Assembly: GCA_964522215.1 (NCBI GenBank)
Contig: CAZFVR010000001.1
Location: forward strand, 1-64,000
DNA: 64,000 nucleotides
Source of the DNA: CAG-390 sp964522215
Lineage (GTDB): Bacteria > Bacillota > Clostridia > Oscillospirales > CAG-272
Reading direction: 5' to 3'
Below, piece after piece: positions 52,425-61,696 of the stretch. The position numbers and the translations under genes are program-made. Positions within the stretch are counted from its first letter, which is position 1; the number at the start of each line of letters is the position of its first letter. The notes under the pieces were generated by a model. That model did not search any database and was not told the origin of the DNA. It saw nothing but the letters and a program-made list of their open reading frames with translations.

Positions 52425-53315
52425 TCAGATCCCGCTCATTTTATGTCTGAAGACCTCGTAAAAAACATCCTCCTTAAGCCGTATTATCCCCGCGTGCCTA
52501 TCCGAGCGGGTTATCCTTACGGCCTCACCGCGTGCAAGCTTTATGTTCACCCTGCCGTCGACCGTCAGAAAGAGTGCCGGCTCGCGGCGGCAGACATTTA
52601 CTATCTCAAGCTTTGCACTGTCCGGGAAAACTATCGGCTTTGCGGAGACCGAGTGCGCACATATCGGGGTTATGCAGATGCCGCCAAGGCGCGGGTCAAG
52701 GACAGGTCCGCCAGCCGACATGGAATAAGCGGTAGAGCCGGTAGGTGTGGCGGCAATAATGCCGTCGGCACGATAGGCAGCCACCGTTTTGCCGCCCTCA
52801 CGAAGCTCGATATCCACAATACGCGCCACGGAACCGTTTGAGACGACAGCATCGTTGAGTGCACGCGCTATATAATTGCGCCGCCGCTCGCCGCTCTCGT
52901 CCGGGCGGCTCATAACCTCAACATTCAGCATCGTGTGACGCTCGACCGAGTATTTCCCGCTGTACAGGCCGTCTATAAGCCCAAGCTCATCCACCTCAAG
53001 CTCGCATAAAAAGCCCAGCCGACCTTTGTTTATTCCCAACACGGGTGTGGAACGCACAGCACTGCGCCGAGCCGCTTCAAGAACAGAGCCATCTCCGCCG
53101 ACCACAACAACTATATCGGCATTTTCGTAAAGCGTATGCGCCGCCATATATCTCGGCGCAAGCCCCGCCGCCTCAAAGCCGCACTTGCCTTTTGCTGAAA
53201 GATCGAGCAAAAGAGATGCTCCGTGCGCTGCAAAGGCGCGGGCAGCCGCCAACGCGACCTCCGCTTTTTCAGATATATTATAATTCGTTACAACTGCTAC
53301 CCTTGAAAACTGCAC
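52425..53315 (-). CDS. nadK: NAD kinase
   Basis: This 296-residue enzyme phosphorylates NAD to NADP. VVVGGDGSVLEAARR is the GGDG motif, followed by GINKGRLGFL and ATPTGSTAYSMSAGGPVL. GGAGG five bases before GTG at 53315 selects this start; the frame runs 22 codons further upstream to a GTG without a good Shine-Dalgarno. Confidence 0.93.
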   Translation of the reverse strand: MQFSRVAVVTNYNISEKAEVALAAARAFAAHGASLLLDLSAKGKCGFEAAGLAPRYMAAHTLYENADIVVVVGGDGSVLEAARRSAVRSTPVLGINKGRLGFLCELEVDELGLIDGLYSGKYSVERHTMLNVEVMSRPDESGERRRNYIARALNDAVVSNGSVARIVDIELREGGKTVAAYRADGIIAATPTGSTAYSMSAGGPVLDPRLGGICITPICAHSVSAKPIVFPDSAKLEIVNVCRREPALFLTVDGRVNIKLARGEAVRITRSDRHAGIIRLKEDVFYEVFRHKMSGI

Positions 53316-53388
53316 CGCATCCTCCATTGCATGCCGCCGATCGATATCGTCTTTTTTCATCACTTGACTGTTCGACCGCACGAATTTT

Positions 53389-54147
53389 TTATTGTCCCAC
53401 CGCTACACTGCGAGACAAAACAAAGCACACCAGATATTCTATATTTCCGTCACCGCCGGTTATCGGAGAAGTGATGGTACCGCTGTGGCGGAATCCGACG
53501 CCCTCCGCCGTATCGATCACAGACCGCACGGCACGAAGGCGTGCGGTCTGTGATCGCACTATGCCGCCCTTACCGACATCCGCACGCCCCACCTCAAATT
53601 GAGGCTTGATAAGTGATATCAGCCTCCCGCCATCCCGCAAAAGCGGCGGCAGGGTGGGCAATATCAGCGTTTGAGATATAAAAGAAACATCCATCACGGC
53701 AATATCATAGCCCGCACCAACGATATCCGCCGTCATATAACGAGCGTTTACGCCCTCAAGGGAGCGCACTCGCGGGTCTGCCTCAAGCTTTGCGGCCAAC
53801 TGACCGTGCCCCGAATCTACTGCAGTAACATATGCCGCACCGCGAGACAAAAGGCAATCGGTAAACCCACCTGTTGATGCACCTATATCGATAGCTTTCA
53901 CGCCGTCCACCGACACGCCGAATGCATCCAGCGCCGCCTCAAGCTTAAGTCCTCCGCGCCCGACATAACGCATATCCGGCAATGGAATGACCGTAACATC
54001 TGCCGCTACTGTCCCCTCGCCGATATCCGCCGACGGCTTTGCAAGCTTTTTGCCGTTTAGCCAAACACAGCCGCCGAGTATCAGCTTTTTTGCCGTCTCT
54101 CGGCTCGGTGCCAGCCCATTTGCAAACAAAAACAGATCTGCTCTCAT
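53389..54147 (-). CDS. tlyA: TlyA family 2'-O-methyltransferase
   Basis: This 252-residue protein has an N-terminal S4 domain (MRADLFLFANGLAPSRETAKKLI) and an FtsJ-like methyltransferase domain (IDIGASTGGFTDCLLSRGA). In mycobacteria TlyA methylates 16S and 23S rRNA; the old name hemolysin A is misleading. The ATG at 54147 begins the family match; an ATG at 54195, overlapping ispA, is the alternative. Confidence 0.9.
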   Translation of the reverse strand: MRADLFLFANGLAPSRETAKKLILGGCVWLNGKKLAKPSADIGEGTVAADVTVIPLPDMRYVGRGGLKLEAALDAFGVSVDGVKAIDIGASTGGFTDCLLSRGAAYVTAVDSGHGQLAAKLEADPRVRSLEGVNARYMTADIVGAGYDIAVMDVSFISQTLILPTLPPLLRDGGRLISLIKPQFEVGRADVGKGGIVRSQTARLRAVRSVIDTAEGVGFRHSGTITSPITGGDGNIEYLVCFVLSRSVAVGQ

Positions 54148-54170
54148 AACAACACAACAGCCGTCATTCG

Positions 54171-55076
54171 TTATTTTTTGCGCCGTAACAGCCATTCGGC
54201 CAGCGAGATGAGTGACCCCGAGCCCGGGTACGCTGCCACTGCAGACACCGCCATGGCGGTGATCTCGGCCGCCAAGGTGCGCGCCTCGTCGGCATTCATA
54301 AAGCTGAGGTAGGTCACCTTGCCGTCCCTTGCATCCGAGCCTGCAGTCTTTCCCAGCTCCTCGGATGTACTCTCGGCATCCAAAATATCGTCTATCACCT
54401 GAAACGCGCGGCCTATACCGTCGGCGTAGCTTATTGCAGCGCGCATTTTTTCGTCATCATCCGAAACGCCCGCGGCAATGCACCCAAGCACGGCGCTCAC
54501 ACGCATAAGCGCACCTGTCTTTTTGCTTTGCAGAGTAACGAGCTCATCCATCGATATCTTCCGCTCCTCGGCGGCGATATCCATTATCTGCCCCTCGATC
54601 ATGGCAACAGACCCACGGCAGATGGCGGCCGCGGCGCGTGCCGCATCCGCGACCGATACATGTTTGTTTGAAAGCGCCGTGGCAACGGCGCGCACCTCAA
54701 GTGCATCACCTGCCAAGAGCGCCACCGCCTCACCGTTTACACGGTGATTGGTGGGGCGACCGCGCCGCATATCGTCATTATCCATGCAAGGCAGGTCGTC
54801 ATGTATGAGCGAGAAGGTGTGCAGCATCTCAATGGCGCAGGCAAAGGGCAATGCCGCCTCCTCACTGCCGCCAAACAGACGGCAAAACTCAAGCACCAAA
54901 AAGGGTCTTATCCTTTTACCGCCCGCCATAAGGCTGTAAAGCTCCGCCCCATCGAGCGTTTTGTCCTCCGCGTCTGCAGGATAGCAGGCGCGAAGTGCCT
55001 CGGCCGTCTTTTCCGCAGCCGCACAAAGCGCCGCCTCAATGCCGGCTGCTGTATTATCTATCGCGCTTATATCCAT
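54171..55076 (-). CDS. ispA: polyprenyl (farnesyl) diphosphate synthase
   Basis: This 301-residue prenyltransferase has the first Asp-rich motif in HDDLPCMDNDDMRRG and the second in QVIDDILD. It joins isopentenyl and allylic diphosphates, most likely to farnesyl diphosphate. AGGTGGG stands before the ATG at 55076, 12 codons inside the open frame. A dxs gene, often found after ispA in this string, is missing here. Confidence 0.93.
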   Translation of the reverse strand: MDISAIDNTAAGIEAALCAAAEKTAEALRACYPADAEDKTLDGAELYSLMAGGKRIRPFLVLEFCRLFGGSEEAALPFACAIEMLHTFSLIHDDLPCMDNDDMRRGRPTNHRVNGEAVALLAGDALEVRAVATALSNKHVSVADAARAAAAICRGSVAMIEGQIMDIAAEERKISMDELVTLQSKKTGALMRVSAVLGCIAAGVSDDDEKMRAAISYADGIGRAFQVIDDILDAESTSEELGKTAGSDARDGKVTYLSFMNADEARTLAAEITAMAVSAVAAYPGSGSLISLAEWLLRRKK

Positions 55077-55193
55077 ATCCTTCCCACCTTGTTTTATACG
55101 CATGTCGGTCAAATGTTGATCAACTTATAAATTTCAAAAAATAATATTCTATACCCGCACAGCCATAGCCCGGGCGGATAACGGGGTGCCGCA

Positions 55194-55517
55194 TCAGCCC
55201 TCGGCTGTCTCCTCGCCCGTGAGTATGCGCACCTTTTTATCTGCTTCCTCAAGCTTGCCGGAGCAGAGGCGAACGAGCGAGATGCCCTCCTCGTAGAGTT
55301 TCATTGACTCCTCAAGCGGCGTTTTGCCGTCCTCAAGCGCACGCACGACCGCCTCAAGACGTGTCATTGCGGCTTCAAAGGTCATATCCTTTTCGCTCGC
55401 TCGCTTTGAGCGCCCCGCAGGTCTTGCCTTTTTTGCCGTACCGCCGTCGGCTTCGCTTGCTTTGGTGTATTCTTTTGTTTCTATTTCTTCTGTTTCTGTT
55501 TTTTCTGTTTCGTTCAT
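55194..55517 (-). CDS. xseB: exodeoxyribonuclease VII small subunit
   Basis: This 107-residue protein has a charged, Lys/Glu/Thr-rich N-terminal extension of about 44 residues, then the usual helical hairpin: FEAAMTRLEAVVRALEDG and LEESMKLYEEGISLV. The extension is longer than in most XseB. A later start is possible, but no internal ATG with a good site was seen. Confidence 0.93.
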   Translation of the reverse strand: MNETEKTETEEIETKEYTKASEADGGTAKKARPAGRSKRASEKDMTFEAAMTRLEAVVRALEDGKTPLEESMKLYEEGISLVRLCSGKLEEADKKVRILTGEETAEG

Positions 55518-55542
55518 CTTGATCTATTTTGATCCCCCGCTG

Positions 55543-56799
55543 TTACTCACTTTTGGGATCATCCTTTGGTTTTTGGCAGACCTCATTGACAGTTACCGCC
55601 ACATCTCCGTCTCGCATGCAAAGCATCAACCGCTCGCCCGGCGCAAGTGAGGCAACCTCTGTTATCATACGCTCACCGTCTGCCGAACGCACCGCGGCAT
55701 ATCCGCGTGACAGCACCGCCAACGGGTTTAGCGCCGAAAGCGATGAGATATACGCCCTCAGCTCGTTTTTTGCATCATTGACTCGCCCGAGATATGCGGA
55801 TGACAGCCGTCCCTCCACAAGCATGAGGGCGGTGCGCTTGACCTCTAAAAGATACGCGGGATCTGTCAGCGAGCGGCGCCCGGAGAGCGATGCAAGCTCG
55901 GCGCGTTTGCGCTCGACCCCCGCGCTGAGCAGCGAGGAAAGGCGAGAGGACACATTTGAAAGCTGTGAGCGCAGCCTTGCCGAATCCGGCACGGCGACCT
56001 CCGCCGCCGCGGATGGCGTTGGCGCACGCAGATCCGCCGCAAGGTCGGAGATGGTAAAATCGGTCTCATGTCCCACCGCGCTTATCACCGGGATGTGCGA
56101 TGCCGCTATGGCTCTTGCCAACGACTCGCCATTAAACGCCCAAAGATCCTCTATCGATCCGCCGCCGCGACCTATGATCAACACATCCGGCGCATCCTCC
56201 GCCGCGCGGGAATTGAAATATTCGATCCCGCGGCAGAGCGACGGCTCCGCCCCCGCACCCTGAACGAGCGCCGGATAGAGCGTTACCTCGGCATACGGAA
56301 AGCGGCGACCGAGGATATTGAGCATATCCTGTATTGCCGCACCGGTAGGAGAGGTGACGATGCCGATCCGCTCCGGATATTTGGGGATAGCCCTCTTGCG
56401 GGCGGTATCAAAAAGACCCTCGGCCGCAAGGCGCGCCTTTAGCTGTTCGTAGCGCAGATAAAGCGCACCTGCACCGTCCGGTATCATATCGGTAACGTAT
56501 ATCTGATACTGGCCGCTTTTTACATATGATGATACATGCCCAAACAGCACGGCTCGCATTCCGTTTTCGGGTACAAAATCAAGCCGCGCGGCGTAGGAGC
56601 GGAACATTACCGCGGCAATGCACCCGCCCTCGTCCTTAAGCGTAAAGTAAAAGTGCCCTGTTTGGTAGTGGTTTTTAAAGTTTGATATCTCCCCGCGCAC
56701 CGCAACGGCAGAAAGAACGTCATCGGTGTCAAGCAGGGTCTTTATATATTCGTTGAGTGCTGTGACGGACAACGCCTCGATCCTCGGTGCGTTATCCAT
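55543..56799 (-). CDS. xseA: exodeoxyribonuclease VII large subunit
   Basis: This 418-residue subunit has the N-terminal OB fold (SVTALNEYIKTLLD, VAVRGEISNFK) and the catalytic part with SPTGAAIQDM, IGRGGGSIEDLWAFN and SAVGHETD. It degrades single-stranded DNA with XseB. The ATG overlaps the previous gene by eight bases. Confidence 0.96.
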   Translation of the reverse strand: MDNAPRIEALSVTALNEYIKTLLDTDDVLSAVAVRGEISNFKNHYQTGHFYFTLKDEGGCIAAVMFRSYAARLDFVPENGMRAVLFGHVSSYVKSGQYQIYVTDMIPDGAGALYLRYEQLKARLAAEGLFDTARKRAIPKYPERIGIVTSPTGAAIQDMLNILGRRFPYAEVTLYPALVQGAGAEPSLCRGIEYFNSRAAEDAPDVLIIGRGGGSIEDLWAFNGESLARAIAASHIPVISAVGHETDFTISDLAADLRAPTPSAAAEVAVPDSARLRSQLSNVSSRLSSLLSAGVERKRAELASLSGRRSLTDPAYLLEVKRTALMLVEGRLSSAYLGRVNDAKNELRAYISSLSALNPLAVLSRGYAAVRSADGERMITEVASLAPGERLMLCMRDGDVAVTVNEVCQKPKDDPKSE

Positions 56800-57766
56800 G
56801 TAAGCCCTCGCCGCAATCGCCTAAAAAGCCACGCCTGCACAGCAGAGCCACGCCCGCCGCATTATCGGCGGAGAATGACGGCTCGGCAAAATGCACGTTG
56901 CCCAACGCTTCAAGATGACAGCGTATTCGTTTGTTGCTCATAACACCGCCGGCAAAAACTATGGGCAGCTCACCCTGCACCTTGCGAGCATCGGTCGCCA
57001 TTTTGGCAAGCACAGCCGCAATGTGATCAAAAAGATAGGCAGCGATATCCGATGCCGTCTCGCCATCGGCGAGCATTTTTTGGGTCTTGTTTTGAAGCCC
57101 GGAAAGATTGCACCAGCCTTCCCTTACCGCAACGCGCGGAAATTTAAAGCTGCAAGGGGAGCTGTTAGCCAGCTCCTCAAGCGCCGCGCCACAGGGAAAA
57201 CGCAGACCGAGCATAACACCTGTTCTGTCCACGGCCTGACCTGCATTAAGATCCCGCGTGCCGCCGATAAGAGCGACCGAAAAGGCGCTGTCGCGCGGCT
57301 CAACGAGCAATACCTCTGTCGTGCCGCCGGAAACGTGAAAGGCAATATGCCGCCGCGATACAAGCTCTACCCTGCCCGATGAATAAAGTGCCGCCATTAT
57401 ATGACCGTTTTGGTGTGATGTGCGGTAAAGCGGCAGATCCATTGCATCCGCTATAGCCGATGCCGCCGCCACACCCGCAAGAAAGCAAGGCATGTATGAG
57501 CCCTCGGCATCGCGCGGACGTTCGGAAACGCCGATGGCCGCCAAACGCTCGCCGCAAAGCTCATCGGATGCAAGCACCTCGCGCAGGCGAGATGTAACTA
57601 TCGGCAGGTTGCGCGTGTGCGCAAACACAGCGTCCGATTGCCGCAGTCCGCATTCACCCGCCCTTACCGGGAGCGGCTCTTTGATATTGGCCACCACCCG
57701 CCCAGCCTCGTTGCAAAGTGCGGCAGAGGTGGTGTAATTGCTGGTATCGATACCGCAAAAAAGCAT
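56792..57766 (-). CDS. TsaD/Kae1-like protein (paralogue)
   Basis: This 324-residue protein has the ASKHA fold of TsaD, with CGIDTSNYTTSAAL at the start, SHQNGH as the metal pair and FAGGVMSNKRIR near the end. However, the canonical SGGHT becomes SGGTTE, so the His there is lost. The sequence is divergent from the main t6A enzyme, and Clostridia often carry such a second copy. A t6A role is uncertain. It starts at the nusB stop (TAATG). Confidence 0.8.
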   Translation of the reverse strand: MLFCGIDTSNYTTSAALCNEAGRVVANIKEPLPVRAGECGLRQSDAVFAHTRNLPIVTSRLREVLASDELCGERLAAIGVSERPRDAEGSYMPCFLAGVAAASAIADAMDLPLYRTSHQNGHIMAALYSSGRVELVSRRHIAFHVSGGTTEVLLVEPRDSAFSVALIGGTRDLNAGQAVDRTGVMLGLRFPCGAALEELANSSPCSFKFPRVAVREGWCNLSGLQNKTQKMLADGETASDIAAYLFDHIAAVLAKMATDARKVQGELPIVFAGGVMSNKRIRCHLEALGNVHFAEPSFSADNAAGVALLCRRGFLGDCGEGLHG

Positions 57767-58188
57767 TACTCGTTATCTCCCGATACGCCGCCCGCGGCCT
57801 CGCTCTTCATTATGGCATTAAGTATACCGTTAACAAAGGGGCGCGCCTTTTCATCGTCATATTTTTTTATCATTTCTATCGCCTCGTTTACCGCCACGTT
57901 TTTGGGAACATCGGTAAACAAAAGCTCGTATGTGCCAAGGCGCAATACCGCCCTTGCAACACCGGAAAGTCTCTCCGGCTTCCAGCCGCGTGAGTTTTTG
58001 GCTATTGCCGCATCAATCGCCTCAATATTTTCAACAGTGCCGAAGTAGAGCGACTTCATAAAGTCATTATCCTCCAGCTCGCGCACCTCCAGTGCCGCCT
58101 CATAGATATCCCCCGCCTCGACCTCGGGGCGAAAGCCGTATTCAAACAAAAGTCCAACGGTATTTTCTCTTGCAACTCGTCTTGTCAT
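57766..58188 (-). CDS. nusB: transcription antitermination factor NusB
   Basis: This 140-residue helical protein binds boxA RNA with NusE in rRNA antitermination. SRGWKPERLSGVARAVLRLGTYEL and VAVNEAIEMIKKY are typical. AAGGAA six bases before the ATG at 58188 selects this start over one ten codons upstream. It heads the operon that runs to recN and beyond. Confidence 0.94.
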   Translation of the reverse strand: MTRRVARENTVGLLFEYGFRPEVEAGDIYEAALEVRELEDNDFMKSLYFGTVENIEAIDAAIAKNSRGWKPERLSGVARAVLRLGTYELLFTDVPKNVAVNEAIEMIKKYDDEKARPFVNGILNAIMKSEAAGGVSGDNE

Positions 58189-58201
58189 GTCGTTCCTTTC
58201 G

Positions 58202-58227
58202 GGTCGGACCCAAAACACACTCCGACC
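58202..58227 (-). other. hairpin in the nusB leader
   Basis: GGTCGGA and TCCGACC pair over a 12-base loop, directly upstream of the nusB Shine-Dalgarno. Confidence 0.5.
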
Positions 58228-58240
58228 ATTATACTATTAT

Positions 58241-58269
58241 ATTATACTTTTAAAACAGGTAAAAGTCAA
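58241..58269 (-). promoter_or_regulatory. promoter of the nusB-recN operon
   Basis: On the minus strand, TTGACT (58269-58264), 17 bp, TATAAT (58246-58241). No other good promoter was seen for the genes from the TsaD-like gene to argR. Confidence 0.8.
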
Positions 58270-58382
58270 CACCGCAATGAATATTTTTTTGAATATTCAT
58301 TATTTTTATTCAGTATATACTAATATGCCGCCCTGCACGGCGAGTTTTGCATCGGTATTTTTGTTTTTTTACACATTAGCCC

Positions 58383-58411
58383 TTGCAATATGATCAAAAA
58401 TGTGCTAAAGT
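58383..58411 (+). promoter_or_regulatory. promoter of the small membrane protein gene
   Basis: TTGCAA (58383-58388), 17 bp, TAAAGT (58406-58411), with TGC as an extended -10. Confidence 0.6.
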
Positions 58412-58445
58412 ATTGGTATCAAACTGATACGGACGGATAATATCT

Positions 58446-58880
58446 ATGAAAACGATAAAAAAGATACTCACTCACATGGCCATATACTACACGGTGGCCG
58501 CAGGACTTTACAGCTTTGTGATATTTGCCATGTATTCAAGCGCGGAGGGCGGCGCGCTCCTCTCGGCGGAGCGAATGTTTTTGCTGCTTCCCTTTTGCCT
58601 CTGCTTTGCCGCCGCAAACTGCGCACTGACCTCAAAAAGCCTGCCGCGCGGGCTGGGCTACCCCCTGCACTGCGCTGCCACGATGCTTGGCATCTACCTT
58701 TGCGTGCTGTTGCCTGCCGACCTCGCCGGAAGTCAGCGCCTTGTGGGCTTTATGACGGCTCTTGTGATCTATATCGTCGCCATGGTGCTCTACTCGCTCC
58801 TTGCGGCACATATAAAAAAGACCGTCAGAGAGGAACGGAATTTTAGAGAAGCTACGCAAAAGAAGAATAATGATCAGTAA
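58446..58880 (+). CDS. four-helix membrane protein, unknown family
   Basis: This 144-residue protein has four hydrophobic helices (about 10-32, 42-62, 72-92, 98-120) and a charged C-terminal tail. Short four-helix proteins of this kind (DUF3021-like) are common in Firmicutes, but the family was not firmly recognised. Confidence 0.7.
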   Translation: MKTIKKILTHMAIYYTVAAGLYSFVIFAMYSSAEGGALLSAERMFLLLPFCLCFAAANCALTSKSLPRGLGYPLHCAATMLGIYLCVLLPADLAGSQRLVGFMTALVIYIVAMVLYSLLAAHIKKTVREERNFREATQKKNNDQ

Positions 58881-58895
58881 CAAAATTAAAAAATA

Positions 58896-58935
58896 CATCC
58901 CCCGCGGGCATGACGTGTCATGCCCGCGGGGGATG
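58896..58935 (-). terminator. terminator between convergent genes
   Basis: A perfect 19-bp stem, CATCCCCCGCGGGCATGAC with its complement, has a two-base loop. On the minus strand six T residues follow, ending the GH2 transcript; it also lies 16 bases after the plus-strand gene. Confidence 0.92.
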
Positions 58936-58955
58936 TTATTGCGATATCATTGATA

Positions 58956-60740
58956 TCATTTATTATCCTTTTTTTCGATGGCGGACTGGCGGGTATTGAT
59001 CTCCCTGAATATGGCGGGGTCAAACTTAAACTCGCGCTCGTAGGTCATAAGTCCGTTTTGCTCCTGCTCCACATCATAGAGCTGTGTATAGCAAAGTCCC
59101 ATAACATACTCATTATCGAGTATGGCATCGGTAAGTCCGCGGTAACGGGCTATAAACTCCTCCTCGGTAGCGGGACCCTTACCGTAGCCCCAGCCTGCTT
59201 CGCCCTCCGGGATCCATGCAATGCCGCCGTACTCGCTGATAAACACCGGCTTGCGGCCGTCATAGTGCTGTCTGCCCCGTCGGGTGGGATTGCGCTCACA
59301 CTGGTCGTTTATAATGCCCTCGGATATCTTATCGTAATATGTTACGAACACCTCCGGGCGTTGCTCGTAGTCATGAACATCAAATATATCCGTCTCAACA
59401 TGGAAGTTACCACTCGTATCGATGACCGGACGAGTGGGGTCGAGGGCCTTTGTAACTTTGTAGACCATTGAGATCACACTGTCGTCCTGTGCGCGGCGGT
59501 TGCGATCCCATGTTTCGTTAAAGGGACACCAACCGATGATAGACGGGTGGCTGTAGTCGCGCTCCATAGCCTCAAGCCATTCGGGAAGGAAGTGCTGTAT
59601 GCTGCCTGCCTCGGTTATATCAAGCCCCCAGTTGGCATGCTCGCCCCAGCAAAGGTAACCAAGCTTATCCGCCCAGTACAAAAACCGCGGCTCAAATACC
59701 TTTTCGTGCAGGCGCGCGCCGTTAAAGCCAAGCTCCATAGACTTAAGTATATCATTTTTAAGCGCCTCATCGTTGGGAGCGGTGTATATTCCATCGGGAT
59801 AAAAGCCCTGATCAAGCACCCAGCGACCGAACACCGTGCGCCCGTTTATTCTAAAGGAACGTCCCTCAAGCGTGACGGAGCGCAGGCCGAAATAGCTCGT
59901 CACCTTATCAAGCACTCGCCCCTTTTGCGATATCGTTATCTCAAGATCGTAAAGCTCACCGCAGCCGACATCCCAAAGATGTGCCTCGGTCAGCGGGAGG
60001 CCGAAGCTTACACAGCTGACGGTCTCTGCCATGGCGCGGAACGGCAGACGCGCCGAGCCGACCTCACGACCATCATACAGCGCACGGACGGATATCTCGC
60101 CCTCATCAGCAAGCGCACCTGCTATTTTACACTCCACTCCAACGGAAGTGGATGCAACATCCGGGGTAAGCTTGAGGGCGGCGAGATAGCATTCCTCCAC
60201 AGCCTCCGCCCACACGGTCTGCCAAATACCTGTGGTGCGGGTGTAGTAACAGCCGTATGAAGCAAACCTTGAGCTTTGCTTTCCGCCCGGCTGTTTGTGC
60301 GAACGAACATCATCGTATGCACAAAGGGTTATGACATTGCGCTCGCCCGCCGCGTTCAAGAGCGCGGTTATATCCGCCGAGAACGGAGTATATCCGCCGC
60401 GATGCTCGCAGGCGACCTTGCCGTTTACATAAACGATGGAGTGATAGTCCACCGCGCCAAAGTGCAGGATAACACGCTTGCCCTGCCACTCGGCGGGCAG
60501 ATCCAACTCACGCTTATACCACACGCACTTCATAAAATCGGTGTGACCTATACCGGAGAGGCGGCTCTCCGGGCAAAACGGAACAGTGATCCTGCCCGAA
60601 AGCTCGCGGTCATTTTCAAAAAGGCCGCGCTCCGCGCCGCTGGCGGCATCGTCTATTTCAAATTGCCATTCGCCGTTAAGGCAGATCCAACTGTCGCGCA
60701 CAAGCTGCGGGCGTGGATACTCATTTCTCGGAAGTGTCAT
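58956..60740 (-). CDS. glycoside hydrolase family 2 enzyme
   Basis: This 594-residue enzyme has the GH2 order: jelly-roll sugar-binding domain (about 10-190), immunoglobulin-like domain (190-285) and TIM barrel. The acid/base Glu lies in PFNETWD and the nucleophile Glu in ISEYGG. It has no signal peptide, so it acts inside the cell, and it is shorter than LacZ. It may be a beta-galactosidase or beta-glucuronidase; the exact sugar is not readable. It is transcribed alone. Confidence 0.9.
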   Translation of the reverse strand: MTLPRNEYPRPQLVRDSWICLNGEWQFEIDDAASGAERGLFENDRELSGRITVPFCPESRLSGIGHTDFMKCVWYKRELDLPAEWQGKRVILHFGAVDYHSIVYVNGKVACEHRGGYTPFSADITALLNAAGERNVITLCAYDDVRSHKQPGGKQSSRFASYGCYYTRTTGIWQTVWAEAVEECYLAALKLTPDVASTSVGVECKIAGALADEGEISVRALYDGREVGSARLPFRAMAETVSCVSFGLPLTEAHLWDVGCGELYDLEITISQKGRVLDKVTSYFGLRSVTLEGRSFRINGRTVFGRWVLDQGFYPDGIYTAPNDEALKNDILKSMELGFNGARLHEKVFEPRFLYWADKLGYLCWGEHANWGLDITEAGSIQHFLPEWLEAMERDYSHPSIIGWCPFNETWDRNRRAQDDSVISMVYKVTKALDPTRPVIDTSGNFHVETDIFDVHDYEQRPEVFVTYYDKISEGIINDQCERNPTRRGRQHYDGRKPVFISEYGGIAWIPEGEAGWGYGKGPATEEEFIARYRGLTDAILDNEYVMGLCYTQLYDVEQEQNGLMTYEREFKFDPAIFREINTRQSAIEKKDNK

Positions 60741-60896
60741 TGATATTTCTCCTTGACATTATTTAGTTGTGCCGATCGTCGCCGGACGGCAGTGCGCTCG
60801 ACCCATTTAAGCATTGCCGACACGACACAAAAGACGCGGCACCGGTGGCTCGCGCCCCGATGCCGTCTCAGCCTCAAATCGCAACGGCTCAGCACT

Positions 60897-60925
60897 ATTA
60901 TACAACATTAATTGCGATTTTTCAA
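60897..60925 (-). promoter_or_regulatory. promoter of the GH2 gene
   Basis: On the minus strand, TTGAAA (60925-60920), 17 bp, TATAAT (60902-60897). The leader of about 150 nt has no recognised regulatory element. Confidence 0.8.
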
Positions 60926-60971
60926 TAGTTTTGGAATTAGTTTTTTTAGTAATTTGTTATTATTACAGCGA

Positions 60972-61649
60972 TCAACCGACCGGCACCGCCGAGAGCATTC
61001 CGTCGGACATATGATATCTCGCATCAGCACCTGCGGCAATCTCTTCGGAATGAGTCACGATGATGACACATCTCCCCTCCTCATGCGCTAAGCGAGTAAG
61101 CTGTGATATTATCATCTCACTGTTTTGATTGTCCAGATTGCCTGTAGGCTCATCAGCCAAAATTATCTTAGCGCCCGAGGCCACGGCGCGCGCTATAGCC
61201 ACTCTTTGCTGTTCTCCGCCCGACATCTGGCGTGGGCGCTTGCGATAGTATTCATAGCCCAGCCCGACGCTCCGCAGTATCTCCCTTGCCCCCGCGACAC
61301 GTTTACCGCGCGGCGTACCGTTCAGTTCAAATGCAAGCTCAACATTCTCTCCCGCTGTAAGGTGGGCGATCAGATTATAGGATTGAAAGACCATTGAAAT
61401 ATTTTCGCGGCGGTAACGATCCGATCTTTCTTCAAAGATCGACTTGCCATCAAGCAGTATTTGCCCGGACATGGGACGATCCAGCGCCGCTATGAGCGAT
61501 AAAAGTGTAGTTTTTCCCGATCCGCTTCTTCCCGTCACGGCATAAACGCGTCCCGCTTCAAAGCACGCGTTGATATTTTTAAGCGCATGTACTGTACCGG
61601 ATCGTGGGGTATAATCATACGACAGATCAATTATCTCAAGTAAAGGCAT
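60972..61649 (-). CDS. ABC transporter ATP-binding protein (MacB/LolD type)
   Basis: This 225-residue ATPase has Walker A GRSGSGKTT, Q-loop FQSYNL, signature MSGGEQQRVAIARAV, Walker B IILADEPTGNLD and the switch His. The DEPTGNLD form is typical of MacB/FtsE-like systems working with FtsX-fold permeases. Its permease upstream appears broken, so it may be without function. Confidence 0.9.
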   Translation of the reverse strand: MPLLEIIDLSYDYTPRSGTVHALKNINACFEAGRVYAVTGRSGSGKTTLLSLIAALDRPMSGQILLDGKSIFEERSDRYRRENISMVFQSYNLIAHLTAGENVELAFELNGTPRGKRVAGAREILRSVGLGYEYYRKRPRQMSGGEQQRVAIARAVASGAKIILADEPTGNLDNQNSEMIISQLTRLAHEEGRCVIIVTHSEEIAAGADARYHMSDGMLSAVPVG

Positions 61650-61696
61650 GGTATGCTCCCTTCTGCCGCCGGGGCGGCTTGGGTATGTTTTTTATA

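Noticed and set aside
53389..54147. Hemolysin A toxin
   Set aside because: S4 plus FtsJ-like domains show an rRNA methyltransferase; the toxin name is historical.
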